A stretch of 64,000 nucleotides of DNA from Symbiodinium natans (taxonomy: Eukaryota > Sar > Dinophyceae > Suessiales > Symbiodiniaceae), in the NCBI GenBank assembly GCA_905221605.1, contig CAJNDS010000902.1, positions 365,266 to 429,265 on the forward strand, given 5' to 3'. Positions 31,357-42,581 of this stretch are shown in pieces. Below the pieces are notes generated by a model that was not told where the DNA came from, did no database searches, and was given only the letters and a program-made list of their open reading frames with translations. The first letter of the stretch is position 1; each line of letters starts with the position of its first letter. The position numbers and the translations under genes were made by a program.

Positions 31357-31439
31357 AGAAGAGGACATCATGACGCAGGGCCTCTTCTTGGCCACCACAC
31401 TTCGCAGCTTCCGGTGCGAAGGCTCTCTGGGTTGGCGAC
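31357..31439 (+). CDS. Exon island with GTAGGG donor
   Basis: The frame EEDIMTQGLFLATTLRSFRC and onward ends exactly at GTAGGGTTTAGGG (31440). The acceptor CCTAAG comes from a CCCTAA-like tail. Confidence 0.5.
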
Positions 31440-31677
31440 GTAGGGTTTAGGGTTTAGGGTTTAGGGTTCAGGGTTTGGGGTTTAGGGTTTAGGGTTTAGG
31501 GTTTAGGGTTTAGAAGCAACCCGAAACCCGAAGCCCCTAAGCCCAAAAGCCAAAGTCCCCAGTCGATCTGAAACGCCATCGTCCTAAATCTCCCTGCCGT
31601 ACGTCTGAAGCCCCAAGCCCTAATCCCTATAGACCCTAAACCCTGTTTCCCTAAACCCTGCCGGACTGTGCCTGGAG

Positions 31678-31760
31678 GCTTCGAGCACGTGCTGGATGCC
31701 TGGGAGCGCGTCTGGCATCAGTCTGTGCTGAGCTGGATCACGTGGGGAGCCAGCCTGAAG
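31678..31760 (+). CDS. Exon island
   Basis: FEHVLDAWERVWHQSVLSWI then TWGASLK, amphipathic. The acceptor GGAG follows CCCTAAACCCTG and the donor is GTTCGG, shortly followed by G-rich repeats. Confidence 0.5.
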
Positions 31761-32433
31761 GTTCGGCCTCTGGGATAAGCTGAGGGTTTGGGGGGTTTAG
31801 GGTTTGGGGTTTAGGGTTTGGGGTTTAGGGTTTAGGGTTTGGGGTTTAGGGTTTGGGTCTTAGGGTTTGGGGTTTTGGGTCTGGGTGTAGAGGGTTTGGT
31901 TGGACTGGTAGGGTGCATCGTCTAGGACCTAGGGTTTAACCCCTGGTTCGGGCTTTCGGCTTTCACATCTATGGGAACCCTAAACTCTAAACCATAAACC
32001 CGAAACCCTAAACCCTAAACCCGAGCCCATCCTCTCTAAACAATCATGTCAAGCCTTCCTGGAATTCATCACAACACGGTTGGGATTGGGGTTTGGGTTT
32101 TGGGGTTTGGGGACTGGGTTTTGGGGTTTGGAGCTTGGGGTTTGCGGTTTTGGGTTTTGGGGGCAGGTTTTGCGCGTGTGATGATCGGGATGGGTGTAGT
32201 GTGTTGGTTCATTCGACATCATGAACGGCGCCCTTAAACCCTAAACCCTAACCCCTAAATCCCTAAGCCCTAAACCCCAAACCCTAAACCCTAACCCCGC
32301 TCAAAACCCAAACCCTAAAGGCCCCGGAGGGCGGCTCCAAACACTCCGGGAGAGCCCCAAAGGTTTAGGGTTTAGGGTTTAGGGTTTAGGGTTTAGGGTT
32401 TAGGGTTTAGGGTTTAAGGTTTAGGGCCGCCAG

Positions 32434-32530
32434 GTTATTGTGGTTGCCTGCTGGGCCATCCAGATCCTGCAGATGGTGCTCTACGCCGGTTATGCGCTTC
32501 CCACCCACTGCCACTGCCTCGACTTCCAGT
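32434..32530 (+). CDS. Membrane protein exon
   Basis: VIVVACWAIQILQMVLYAGY is a strong transmembrane segment, followed by a His/Cys-rich stretch (PTHCHCLDFQC). The acceptor CCAG follows a G-rich tract. Confidence 0.5.
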
Positions 32531-32727
32531 GCAGGACCCCGACACCTTGTAGGCCCGAATTCCGGGGGCGCCTTCGAGCCCTTAAAACCCTAAACCCTAA
32601 ACCCCAAACCCCAAACCCCAAACCCTAAATCCCAAACCCCAAACCCTAAACCCCAAACCCCAAACCCTAAACCCTAAACCCTAAACCCTAAACCCTAAAC
32701 CCTAAACCCTAAACCCTAGGCCCTGAA

Positions 32728-32804
32728 GGAGCGAGAAGAAGGGCTACCCGGTGCTCTGCGGGCTGACCACCATCTGGCACGCGGACGCCCTGAAGGCCCT
32801 GGCA
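32728..32804 (+). CDS. Exon island
   Basis: EKKGYPVLCGLTTIWHADAL then KALA, ending at a GTTCCG donor. It is preceded by (CCCTAAA)n. Confidence 0.4.
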
Positions 32805-33703
32805 GTTCCGTTTCTTGGGACCCAAAACCACAAACCCTAAACCCTAAACCCTAGACCCTAAACCCCAAACCCTAAACCCTAAACCCTAAGCTCTAAACCC
32901 TAAACCGTAAACGCTAAACCCTAAACCATAAACCCTAAACCATAAACCCTAAACCATAAACCCTAAACCCCTGAACCCTAACCCGAAACCCTAAGCTCTC
33001 TAAGCCCTGCACCCTAAAGTCTTCAATCCCTAAACCCTAACGGTTTCTGGGATTTGGATAGAGGGTGGAGCTTTTTAGACTTCTCGTACCCAGGGGTATA
33101 TTCGGGGACCTCCTTGTGGAACCCGAGACCCTAAACTCAAAACACCTTTTGAGTAGGGCGTTTAGGGTTTTGCGTTTCAGGGGGGGGTTTGAAGCGATGA
33201 ACTCAAAACCGTATGTTTCAAGCCAAAGCTATAAACTCCACGCGCCCTAATCCCTACAAGCCCGATAAACCCTGTAAACCGTCAACCATGACCTCGATAG
33301 CCTTACACGCCCCATCAACCCTAAACCCTAAACCCTTTACCCTAAGCCCTGTAAACCCCCAAAAGACTAAGCCCTGTCCTAAAACCCTGGACCCTACAAG
33401 CCATATACCTTTCTAAATCTGCATGCCCTAAACCCTATAAGCCCTGAGCCCGAAACCCTAGAATAGCCGTAAACCCTCTCACGCCCTCAGCCCCCAAAAC
33501 ACCATAAACCTAAACCCCATAGCCCCAAACCCTAGACCTCCTACTCCCAAAGCCCAAAACCTCAGGGAAGCCCTTTAAAATTAGTAAGTAGGGTTTAGGG
33601 TTTAAGGTTTAGGGTTTAGGGTTTAGGATTTAGGGTTTAGGGTTTAGGGTTTAGGGTTCAGGGCTTAAGGACTGTAATAGGGAGTTCCAAGTAAGCCCAT
33701 GCA

Positions 33704-33776
33704 GGCGCTGGCGGGGTCGAGCCGGATGCCGATGCTGCAAGCGGGGCAGCTTAAGCTGAGCCTGGCGCCTTGGTCC
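33704..33776 (+). CDS. Exon island with GTGTAGGG donor
   Basis: ALAGSSRMPMLQAGQLKLSL then APWS, followed by GTGTAGGGTTTAGGGG. The acceptor is ATGCAG. Confidence 0.4.
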
Positions 33777-34504
33777 GTGTAGGGTTTAGGGGTTTAGGGG
33801 TTCTTAAGGGTTTAGGGTTTAGGGTTTAGGGTTTAGGGCTTCGGGTTTAGGGTTCAGGGTTTAGGGGTTTCGGGTTTCGGGTTTCGCGTTTAGGGGTTTC
33901 GGGTTTAGGGTTTGGGGCTTTAGGTTTATCTAGGTGTTGCGTTTAGGGCTTATGTCAGGATTCTGGGCATGTTGGGTTGAGGGGCCTTCGCGGTTTAGGG
34001 TTGAGGGTGACAGGGTGTAGAGGGAGAGTTGCCAAACTTCAAGTGGGCCGGCCCCCAAATCTAAACCCTCTAAATTCTCTAAACCCCCTAGCCCCCAAAA
34101 CCCTCTAAACTCTCTGAGCCCTCTAAACCCCGTAAACTCTCTGAACGCTCTAAACCCTAAACCCTAAACCCCTAAACTCGTGAAGAGCTCGTGGGTCCAG
34201 AGCTTTGAGAGCTCAGAGAGCGGGCCTGTTTTTGGCTTCAGAGGGTTTAGGGTTTAGGGTGATTAGGGTTGAGGTTTAGGTTTGGGGGGTTTGCTGTGTT
34301 TCGGGTTGAGGAATTGGGGCGTTTTATGGCTGCGGCTTTCGGAATTCGGGCGAGAAGGGTTTAGGGTTTATGGTTTATGGGTTGGGTGGTAGCCCTAGAA
34401 CCCCATTCCCAGGACGTTGAGGGTCCGGTTTGATAGATGGAACTCAAGTAGAGGGTCAACTTCTGACGCCCACAGCAGGGGCCGAGGCGAATAGGGGAGG
34501 GGTT

Positions 34505-34735
34505 AGACCCTAAACCCTAAACCCTAAACCCTCAACCCTCAACCCTAAACCCTAAACCCTAAACCCTAAACCCTAAACCCTAAACCCTCAACCCTAAACC
34601 CTAGACCCTAGACCCTAAACCCTAAACCCGAAACCCTAAACCCTAAACCCTAAACCCTAAACCCTAAGCCCTAAACCCTAAACCCTAAACCCTAAACCCG
34701 AAACCCGAAACCCTAAACCCTAAACCCGAAACCCC
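34505..34735. repeat. (CCCTAAA)n array
   Basis: About 33 units with CCCTCAA, CCCTAGA and CCCGAAA variants. It lies at the 3' side of the interval between the exon islands at 33704 and 35046. Confidence 0.95.
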
Positions 34736-34851
34736 TGCGGGCGGGCTGTCGGGCGCAGCCCTGAAAACTCCCAAAGCTCTTAACCCTGAAGCCCTAAACC
34801 CTTAAAACGCTTCGTGCCCCAAACCCTGAACCCACAATTTCTGCACCCCTT

Positions 34852-34959
34852 CCTGGAGGTTCATGGGTACGTACAACCTAGTTGCACTGATAAGCTCCCT
34901 GCGTCCCCTAAGTAGTACAGTTATGCTTGGGGTCATAAGCACCCATGAACCTCCAAGTA
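34852..34959. mobile_element. MITE-like element, family B, copy 2
   Basis: Left arm CCTGGAGGTTCATGGGT and right arm ACCCATGAACCTCCAAG form a nearly perfect inverted repeat around about 75 bp. The ends match the element at 5238-5355. Confidence 0.65.
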
Positions 34960-35045
34960 CGCCCTTAACCCTGAAACCCTGAAACCCTGAAACCCTGAAA
35001 CCCCAAACCCTAAACCCTGAAACCCTAAACCCTTCAGAACCCCAG

Positions 35046-35120
35046 GAGCGAGCCAAGAAAGAGCTGCACGGCGCGGTGCCGAACTACGTGCGGTACCTGC
35101 AAGTGCTGAGCCTCCTTTGG
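35046..35120 (+). CDS. Exon island (25 codons) with GTGTAGGG donor
   Basis: ERAKKELHGAVPNYVRYLQV then LSLLW, phase 0, after CCCAG, ending at GTGTAGGGTTTAGGG. Confidence 0.55.
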
Positions 35121-35499
35121 GTGTAGGGTTTAGGGTTTGGGGTTTAGATTTTAGGGTTTAGGGTTTAGGGTTTAGAGTTTGGGGTTTAGGGTTCAGGGTT
35201 CAGGCGTGCTGGTTTTAGGGTTTAGGGTTGAGGCTTTAAAGACCCCAAAGCAGAGCTCGGAAGTGTGGCAGACAGTGCTCCTGCCGTTTGATCCTGTGGA
35301 GTGCCCAACAATCCGAGGACACAAGAGTTGAACCCGAAGCCCTAGACCCAAAACCCTCGGCCCACAGCCCCAGTTCCTGAAAAAGAGACCCCTGAACCCT
35401 GAAACCTGATCCTTGAACCCGAAACCTGAAAGCCGAAACCCTAAACCCTAAACCCTAAACCCTAAACCCTAAACCCTCAACCCTAAACCCTAAGCCCAG

Positions 35500-35572
35500 G
35501 AAGATGGAATTGCGCCACCTCCTCTTGCGCCTCCTCCTGGTCTGCTGCTTTGTCAACTGCACCAAGTTGGAG
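35500..35572 (+). CDS. Membrane protein exon
   Basis: KMELRHLLLRLLLVCCFVNC, hydrophobic, after CCCTAAGCCCAG and before GTGCCG. Confidence 0.5.
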
Positions 35573-35995
35573 GTGCCGGGGGGTTGGGGGGGGAACCCTC
35601 AACCCTAAACCCTCAACCCTAAACCCTAAACCCTAAACCCTAAACCCTAAACCCTAAACCCTAAACCCTTCAGGGCTTGTCCCAAGCAGTGCAGTGCTGA
35701 GCTTTGGGAGGGTTCTTGGAGGATCGCGAGATCAAGAAGACATGATCTAGTAGGGTTCAGGGTTTTAAGGCTTTTAACTAGGATGATCCCCAATTTCGGG
35801 AACCCAGACATACCAAGTAACGCTCCAAACTTCGAGTTCAGGGTTGCGCGCAGCGCCTTCCTCAAGTGTCTATGGCTTCAGAGCTTTGGGGCTTGGGTTT
35901 AGGGTTTAGGGTTTAGGGTTTAGGGTTTAGGGTTTAGGGTTTAGGGTTTAGGGTTTAGGGTTTAGGGTTGTGATACCTGAACCCATCAGGTTCAG

Positions 35996-36030
35996 ACCAC
36001 CTTCTTCGCCCTGAGCCGCATGGAGGACGG
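35996..36030 (+). CDS. Very short exon island
   Basis: TTFFALSRMEDG after a TTCAG acceptor, between long G-rich and C-rich arrays. The 3' border is not clear. Confidence 0.3.
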
Positions 36031-36139
36031 CCTAAGCCCAAACCCTAAACCCTAAACCCTAAACCCTAAACCCTAAACCCTAAACCCTAAACCCCAAGAC
36101 CCAAACCCGCCCTGAAGCCCCTAAGCCCTAACTCCTGAA

Positions 36140-36270
36140 GCCCAAAACCCTAGAACCCCAAAGCCCCAAAGCCCCAAAGCCCCAAAGCCCCAAAACCCCC
36201 AAAACCCCAAAACCCCAAAACCCCAAAACCCCAAAACCCCAAAACCCCAAAACCCCAAAACCCAAAACCC
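36140..36270. repeat. (CCCCAAAA)n / (CCCCAAAG)n array
   Basis: An 8-bp variant identical to the spirotrich ciliate telomere unit (CCCCAAAA). Because it grades into CCCTAAA on both sides, local drift of the repeat is more likely than foreign origin. Confidence 0.9.
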
Positions 36271-36633
36271 CTAGGCCCTTACCCCTGAAGCCTCGGCCTT
36301 AAATCTTTGAATTTTCAACCCTGAACCGTCAACGCTGAAACCGTAGAAACAAAGTACAGTACCTCCCTGAAAGGAGAGGCGCGGACGGGCCTTCACCTGC
36401 ACCACTCTACACTCAACCCCCAAACCCCAAGTCCTAACCCCAACACCTTAAACCCTGACACCTAAACCCTACTTAAACCCCCGACCCCGAAAACCCTAAA
36501 CCCCTAAACCCCTAAACCCCTAAACCCCTAAACCCCTAAACCCCTAAACCCCTAAACCCCTAAACCCCTAAACCCCTAAACCCCTAAACCCCTAAACCCT
36601 AAACCCTAAACCCTAAACCCCCCAAACCTCAAG

Positions 36634-36740
36634 AAGGACGCGCACGAGCAGTCGGCGTTGCACCTGCGCCACACGGAGCAACTCCTGAGCATCGCGGTGG
36701 CCCACTGCACCTCTTTCGTCGCGCTGAATCCTGCCGGCGG
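36634..36740 (+). CDS. Exon island
   Basis: KDAHEQSALHLRHTEQLLSI then AVAHCTSFVALNPAGG. The acceptor CTCAAG follows (CCCCTAAA)n. G-rich repeat begins directly after. Confidence 0.5.
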
Positions 36741-36744
36741 ATGA

Positions 36745-36990
36745 GGGTTTAGCGTTTAGGGTTTGGGGTGTAGGGTTTGGGGTTTAGGGTTTAGGGTTTG
36801 GGGTTTGGGGTTTGTGGTTTAGGGTTTGGGGTTTGTGGTTTAGGGTTTGGGGTTTAGGGTTTAGGGTTTGGGGTTTGGGGTTTAGGGTTTAGGGTTTGGG
36901 GTTTGGGGTTTGGGGTTGGGGCTTGGGGTTTGGGGTTTGGGGTTTGTGGTTTAGGGTTTGGGGTTGGGGCTTGGGGCTTGCGGCTTGGGG
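36745..36990. repeat. G-rich TTTAGGG/TTTGGGG array
   Basis: Alternating GGGTTTA and GGGGTTT units. It pairs in orientation with the C-rich block at 37374-37615, so the interval between two exon islands starts G-rich and ends C-rich. Confidence 0.95.
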
Positions 36991-37626
36991 CCTGGGGTCT
37001 GGTCGATGTGAAGTGGGCTCCATCTGGATACCAGTGAGACTGTAAAGGGTGTTTTTATTAGAGAGTTTGTAGGGCTTGCGGTCGGGCTTAGGTGTAGTGT
37101 ATGGTCCAGGAAGCCAAAGGCAACCCTGAGCCCTGTACTGTTTAGGTTTCGAAGGTGTAGAGTCGGACAAGAGCCAGGGTTTTGCTGGTTTCAGGGGCTT
37201 CGGCGGATGTTGGGTTTGGGGCTTTAGGGCTTAGAGGGTTTTGGGGGGGCTTTGGTACGGTTTTCTCTTTCGATTACTTTGGGGCGGGGGGCTTTGGGGC
37301 TTTGGGGGATCTAGGGCTTAGTTAGACGCCTCCCCAAACGTGGAAGCACTGAAAGCTTTCGGGCCAAGCCCCCCCCTAAACCCTAAACCCTAAACCCTAA
37401 ACCCTAAACCCTAAACCCTAAACCCTAAACCCTAAACCCTAAGCCCTAAGCCCATAGCCTCTAAACCCTAAACCCTAATTAAATCCTAAACCCCAAACCC
37501 CAAACCCCAAACCCCAAACCCCAAACCCTAAACCCTAAACCCCAAACCCTAAACCCTAAACCCTAGACCCTAAACTATAAACCTTAACCCTGAACCTTGA
37601 ACCCGCCTTAAACACCCTACACCCAG

Positions 37627-37708
37627 GAACGACATCTGTTGGGGCGCCAGGGCCCTGTGGGATGCGGTTAAGGAGCCGGCAGGCAAGCTGAACGATCCTT
37701 GGGGGCAC
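37627..37708 (+). CDS. Exon island with GTGAG donor
   Basis: NDICWGARALWDAVKEPAGK then LNDPWGH. The acceptor is CCCAG and the donor GTGAGTTTAGGG merges a consensus donor with the telomere-type unit. Confidence 0.55.
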
Positions 37709-38205
37709 GTGAGTTTAGGGGGTTCAGGGCCCTAAATCCCTAAACCCCTAAACCCCGAAATCCCTAAACCCCTAAACCCCTAAACCCCTAAACCCCCTAA
37801 ACCCCTAAACCCCTAAACCCCCTAAACCCCGAAACCCCGAAACCCCGAAACCCCTAAACCCCTAAACCCCTAAACCCCTAAACCCCTAAACCCTTGAACC
37901 CCAAACCCCGAAGCCTCTAAACCCCTAAGCCCCAAAACCCTAAACCCTAAACTTTTGTTCTTCAGGTTTAGGGTTTTGCGTTAAGTGATTTCGGGGTTTT
38001 GGGGGCCTGCGCTTTGTCGGCTTTTTAAGGCCGGGGCAAAAAGATCTTCCTGACTACTGCTAAGCAGAAAAGGTTTAGGGTTTAGGGTCTCGGTTTCGGG
38101 TTTCGGGTTTAGGGTTCAGGGTTCAGGGTTTAGGGTTCCCTAAAGGGCACTTAAAGCAGTGAAGCCCCAAACCCCAGACTTGCCCTAAACCCTAAACCCC
38201 CAAAA

Positions 38206-38276
38206 TCCTTGCTGCGCCCCTTCTACGTCGGGCGCGGATCTGCGTACCTCAGCTGGGAAGTGTACATGGCCCTGTC
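38206..38276 (+). CDS. Exon island
   Basis: SLLRPFYVGRGSAYLSWEVY then MALS, ending before GTTTGTTCC. The acceptor is not clear. Confidence 0.4.
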
Positions 38277-38364
38277 GGTTTGTTCCTTTTATGCACGGTT
38301 GCATGGGCTGTCGGCCTTCGATCGGTAACTGGGCCAACTGAGCATTGCCGGTGGAGATACCCCC

Positions 38365-38514
38365 TAGGGTTTAGGGTTTAGGGTTTAGGGTTTGGGTTTA
38401 GGGTTTAGGGTTTAGGGTTTAGGGTTTAGGGTTTAGGGTTTAGGGTTTAGGGTTTAGGGTTTAGGGTTTAGGGTTTAGGGTTTAGGGTTTAGGGTTTAGG
38501 GTTTAGGGTTTAGG
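38365..38514. repeat. Near-perfect (TTTAGGG)n array, about 21 units
   Basis: The longest clean G-rich array in the window, with only one short unit near 38390. It is interstitial, between exon islands. Confidence 0.97.
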
Positions 38515-38585
38515 CCAACCAGCGCACAACTTTGCACAGAACCTGTGCAACTGGACTGAGGAAGTCTCAAAGGAAGAATTTGACC

Positions 38586-38642
38586 AACAGTCCTTAATAG
38601 GGATTACACTAGGGGGTACTATAATCCCTATTAAGGACTGTT
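38586..38642. repeat. Perfect 21-bp inverted repeat (hairpin)
   Basis: Two 21-bp arms (38586-38606 and 38622-38642) are exact reverse complements around a 15-nt loop. It contains CCTTAATAGGGATT and no telomere unit. It could be a tiny fold-back element or a structured RNA element. Confidence 0.9.
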
Positions 38643-38684
38643 AGAAAAAGGGGGAACATCCCAATGCATAGGGTGTGAGTGGAG

Positions 38685-38793
38685 GTCCTGTGCGTGTTAC
38701 CCATGAAACTCAAAGTAGTACACCCTGATGGCGAAGCAGTCGCGGTGTCCGTGCTGCAGCTGATGCTGATGTTCTTGCGTCCGAAAAGAGGTC
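38685..38793 (+). CDS. Exon island
   Basis: VLCVLPMKLKVVHPDGEAVA then VSVLQLMLMFLRP, after GGAG. The 3' end is approximate. An overlapping minus-strand frame exists but reads less like protein. Confidence 0.45.
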
Positions 38794-39239
38794 CTGCCCA
38801 GGCTGCGCACAATAGTTTTGGGGGGAACAACCCAAGGGCCCGAACCCTGCAAACCCTGAACCCTAAACCTTGAGGGTTTTCGTACCAGATGCTTCGGAAA
38901 ACAGATCAGCATTAGGGCGCGTGGGCGTTTTCACTGTTTCTTTATTTCTATGTTGTATTTCTTTTTGGGGGGCGGAGGAACGGCGACAACACAAGCTTGA
39001 ACAGCAAGCCAGCAAGCCCTGAACCGGCACAGCAAGCCGTCCAGCCTGCATCCTAAGCCTGAAGGCCTAAAGCCCTAAACCCTCAACCCCAAAACCCTCG
39101 GCCCTTGGTTGTTGGAGTTTGTGGCTTAGTTGGGTTTTTTGCACTTAAACCCAACAGAGCTCCGGACGAAGGATTCCCCAAACGATGGGCCCTTGTTTGG
39201 GAACCCTTGTAAAACATGCAAGATTCAAACATCCAAGAG

Positions 39240-39424
39240 AGCCTTCTCCAGACGACAAGGACGATGACAGTGCGAAGGAGTCGTGGGAGATTCGCTGCCT
39301 CCTCGGTGTGGCCATCTCCGTCGCCGTCCTCTGCGGCCTGATTCAGGCGCACGGCCTGGCAAAGTTGGTCGCGGCCTTCGTGTGCCAAGACTCCGTGTGG
39401 AACTTCCCGAACAAGTGCGTTCAG
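39240..39424 (+). CDS. Membrane protein exon
   Basis: Acidic start (SPDDKDDDSAKESWEIRC), then a transmembrane segment (LLGVAISVAVLCGLIQAHGL), then AFVCQDSVWNFPNKCVQ, ending CAG before GTTCAC. It is the longest single exon of the 28-44 kb cluster. No family is recognised. Confidence 0.55.
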
Positions 39425-39444
39425 GTTCACTGATAATTCGTTCT

Positions 39445-39670
39445 AGTTGGAGGTTCACGGGCAGCTATGAGTAGGGCATATATATATATATATATATACA
39501 CAAAGTATAATATATATATATATACACATGTCTACATATATATATATATATATATATGTATATATGTGTGTGTGTGTGTATGTATATAACCACACCCGCG
39601 CTTTAATTCGTCTTCTGATCAGGTCCCCTCCCTACGTATAGCCCTATTTGTAGCTACCCAAGAACTGTCG
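39445..39670. mobile_element. MITE-like element, family B, with (TA)n core
   Basis: The left arm TTGGAGGTTCACGGGCAGCT with AGTAGGGC, and the inverted right arm GCCCTATTTGTAGCTACCC, bound a (TA)n and (TG)n microsatellite at 39478-39590. The microsatellite probably expanded inside the element. Confidence 0.5.
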
Positions 39671-40281
39671 ATCTAGCTCCGCAATGTATGGCACAAGAAA
39701 CCGTTGTGCCTCATGAGGCTTGTGGACAGTTCGTGCACGAATTGGAAGCTTAAGTTCTGAGCTATCCCTGTGCACATGTGTGCCCTAAGGGCATCAACTG
39801 TTCTGCGGCCTAGGAAAATTCGACTGAGGGTTTGTGATTTGAGTTGATGGGAGTTCCAGCACGAGCTTGGGCTTCGGGAGCCTTTCAGCCTACACCCGAA
39901 TCCCTAAACCCCTAAACCCCTAAACCCGACACCCAAAGCCCGTAAACCCGGCGTGTTGAACCTGTGGCCAGGTTGATGCGTGCTCTAACCCCGAAACCCC
40001 AATCCCAAACCCGTGCTTTTGGCTCAGAACGCAACAAACTTATTCCTGGCAAGGACAAGTCCCACAGCCCCTTAGGGTTTCGGGGTTTAGGTGGGGAGCT
40101 TGTTCACTTCCGAACCCTCTACCATGAGCCACGGCGGGGTTGAGGCTTTAGTCTAGCTCCGGAGGCTTGAACTAAGGATTCGGGTTTGGGGTTTAGGGTT
40201 TAGGGTTTAGGGTTTAGGGTTTAGGCTTTCGGGCACACGACCCAGACAGCATCTCGGGTTCCTTTGTTGCGCTGCCCGTGC

Positions 40282-40341
40282 GAAATGGATGCGGCGGAGG
40301 CCTTCAAGGACTTCGAAAGCCGCCAGGACGCCCTTTTGAGT
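40282..40341 (+). CDS. Exon island
   Basis: EMDAAEAFKDFESRQDALLS, charged and helical, between G-rich repeat on the left and (CCCTAAA)n on the right. Borders are approximate. Confidence 0.35.
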
Positions 40342-40344
40342 CGT

Positions 40345-40480
40345 AGCCCTAAACCCTAAACCCTAAACCCTAAACCCTAAACCCCTAAACCCTAAACCCT
40401 AAACCCTAAACCCTAAACCCTAAACCCTAAACCCTAAACCCTGAACCCTGAACCCTAAGCCCCAAACCCTAAGCCCCAAA
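40345..40480. repeat. (CCCTAAA)n array
   Basis: About 17 units directly 3' of a short exon-like frame (EMDAAEAFKDFESRQDALLS, about 40282-40341). Confidence 0.95.
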
Positions 40481-41589
40481 CCCTGAACCCCAATACTCCC
40501 AGACCCTACGATACCCCAACGTCCTAAACCCAAACCCTGAAAGTCCCAATGCCCAAAGCACTATGCAGAGAACGCACCCCCCCCCCCCGCCTAAACCCTA
40601 AGCCCTAAACCCTAAACCCTGAAAGCCCCAGATTTTGAACCACACCACTGGCGCCTGTCCTAATTACAACCCATGCCCTGGAGTGCAAGTTCGGCTGAGT
40701 TGAGGGTGCTTCTTGGGGTAAAAGGATATAAAGATCCAGGTTTGAAGGTTTCCCTCAACCCTCAACCCTAAACCCTAAACCCTAAACCCTGAACCCTAAA
40801 CCCTAAACCCTAAACCCTAAATACGAGATAGGGTTGCCCAAAAGTCTGATAAAGAGGAGAGGGACCCGTGCTCTACGGCCCTAAACCCCGAAACCCTCTG
40901 CAGCTCCAAAAGCCTAAACCCTAAACCCTAAACCCTAAACCCTAAACCCTAAACCCTAAACCCTAAACCCTAAACCCTTAACCCCAAACCCTAAACCCTC
41001 AGCCCCTCGAAGATGCAGGAAGGTGCCTTGGAGCGGCAAGCGCCCTTCGGCCGGTAGGGTTTAGGGTTTAGGGTTTAGGCTTTAGGGTTTAGCGTTTAGG
41101 GTGTAGGGTTTAGGGTTTGGGGTTTACGGTTTGGGGTTTTGGAGTTGTGGTTTCAGGGTCTCAGTGAATCAGGCAGCTGGGAGTTCCAGGGGGCGCGAGG
41201 GAGGTGTGATTTTGGAACACTTGGGGCTCTCTGAAACTAAGGGTTTAGGGTTTAGGGTTTAGGGTTTAGGTTCCAAAACCCCACACCCTAAACCCGAAAC
41301 TTGGGTTTGGGTCGGGCCCTTAATCGACCGTGAACCTACTTGTAGTCTCATGGGTTGCAAGAACTCGGGTTATGGGCAGGGTCACTCTGATTCCAGCTTC
41401 TCACGAGTCATGATCTTACTTGGGGTCCATGAGCCTCAGGCAAGTCCCTAAACCTTAAACCCCTGAACCCCTAAACCCCTAAACCCTAGACTCGACCCTA
41501 AACCCTAAACCCTAAAACCTAAACCCTAAACCCTAAACCCTAAACCCTAAACCCTAAACCCTAAACCCTAAACCCTAAACCCTCAACCA

Positions 41590-41690
41590 AGGGAAAGCGG
41601 GCTCCTGAAGTGCCGATCGGGCTGGGTCTCCGAGTGGTTCGTGATCTCGCCAGAGTGCTTTGTCGGAACAGGGCGCGTGGGCTGCAAAAG
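41590..41690 (+). CDS. Exon island
   Basis: GLLKCRSGWVSEWFVISPEC then FVGTGRVG, following a (CCCTAAA)n array. Borders are approximate. Confidence 0.35.
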
Positions 41691-42526
41691 CCCTCTAAGG
41701 GGTTCCGGAGGGTCTACGTAGGGGTTTAGGGTTTATTGGGGTTTAGGGCGCTTTAGACGCCCGCAAGAGCCTGAGCCCTACATCAAGCCAATTCGGGGTT
41801 TAGGGCCCAACCCCTTCAATCCTTGAAGGTTTTTTGGGTTTAGTAGTTTTTCCTCATTTTTTTTTCGGATTTAGGGTTTAGGGTTCAGGGTTTGTGTTTT
41901 CAGGGTTTTGGGACCCCTACGCAGCAGACTCCTAAACCCCCTAAGCCCCAAATCTGTGTGCGGACCGTAAGCATTGATCCCTGTCTCGCCCCCCGAGAAG
42001 TAGCCACCAACAGCCCTAAACCTTAAACCCGTCAACCCTTAACCCGAAACCCCAAACCCTAAACCCTACTAAATCCTAAGCCCTAAACACTCTCCTAAAC
42101 CCTAAAACCTAAATCCCTATACCCTCCCAAACCCCAAGCCCTGTTTTCTGGGCTTCTGGGCTTTGGCTTGTTTGTCTCTGGTTTAGGATTTGGCATTTAG
42201 GGTTTGGGGTTTAGGGTTTACTGTAGGGTTTGGTGTTTTTGGAGTGTGGGTTTTAGGGTTTGGGGTTTGGGGTTTGCGGGTTCTTGGGCCCGCGGTTTGG
42301 GATTGGGGGTTTCCTGTACGAAGCTCCTCCTGCGGGTTTTACAGCATCAGTCATGCGACGGGTGATCATGTTGGCCCCCGAACTTTGAGATCCTGAACCA
42401 AACCCGACACCCCCAAACCCTAAACCCTAACCCTGAACCCTAAACTCGAAACCCTAAACCCGAAACCCTAAACCCTAAACCCTAAGCCCTAAACCCTAAA
42501 CCCTAAACCCTGGACCCTAGACCCTG

Positions 42527-42581
42527 CGGTTGCAAGGCCTGGCCCGATGACGAATTGTTTCGGCTTCCTTCCTGTTGTGAG
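42527..42581 (+). CDS. Exon island with GTTTGGG donor
   Basis: GCKAWPDDELFRLPSCCE after CCCTAGACCCTG, ending at GTTTGGGATTTAGGG. The intron opens with the G-rich unit. Confidence 0.4.

Noticed and set aside
36140-36270. Ciliate DNA or contamination because of CCCCAAAA units
   Set aside because: The tract grades into CCCTAAA on both sides, so a local variant is simpler.
40014-40030. Spliced-leader relic (TTTTGGCTCA, compare the dinoflagellate leader end TTTTGGCTCAAG)
   Set aside because: Only ten bases match and the upstream part of the leader is absent; likely chance. A similar partial match near 20315 was rejected too.
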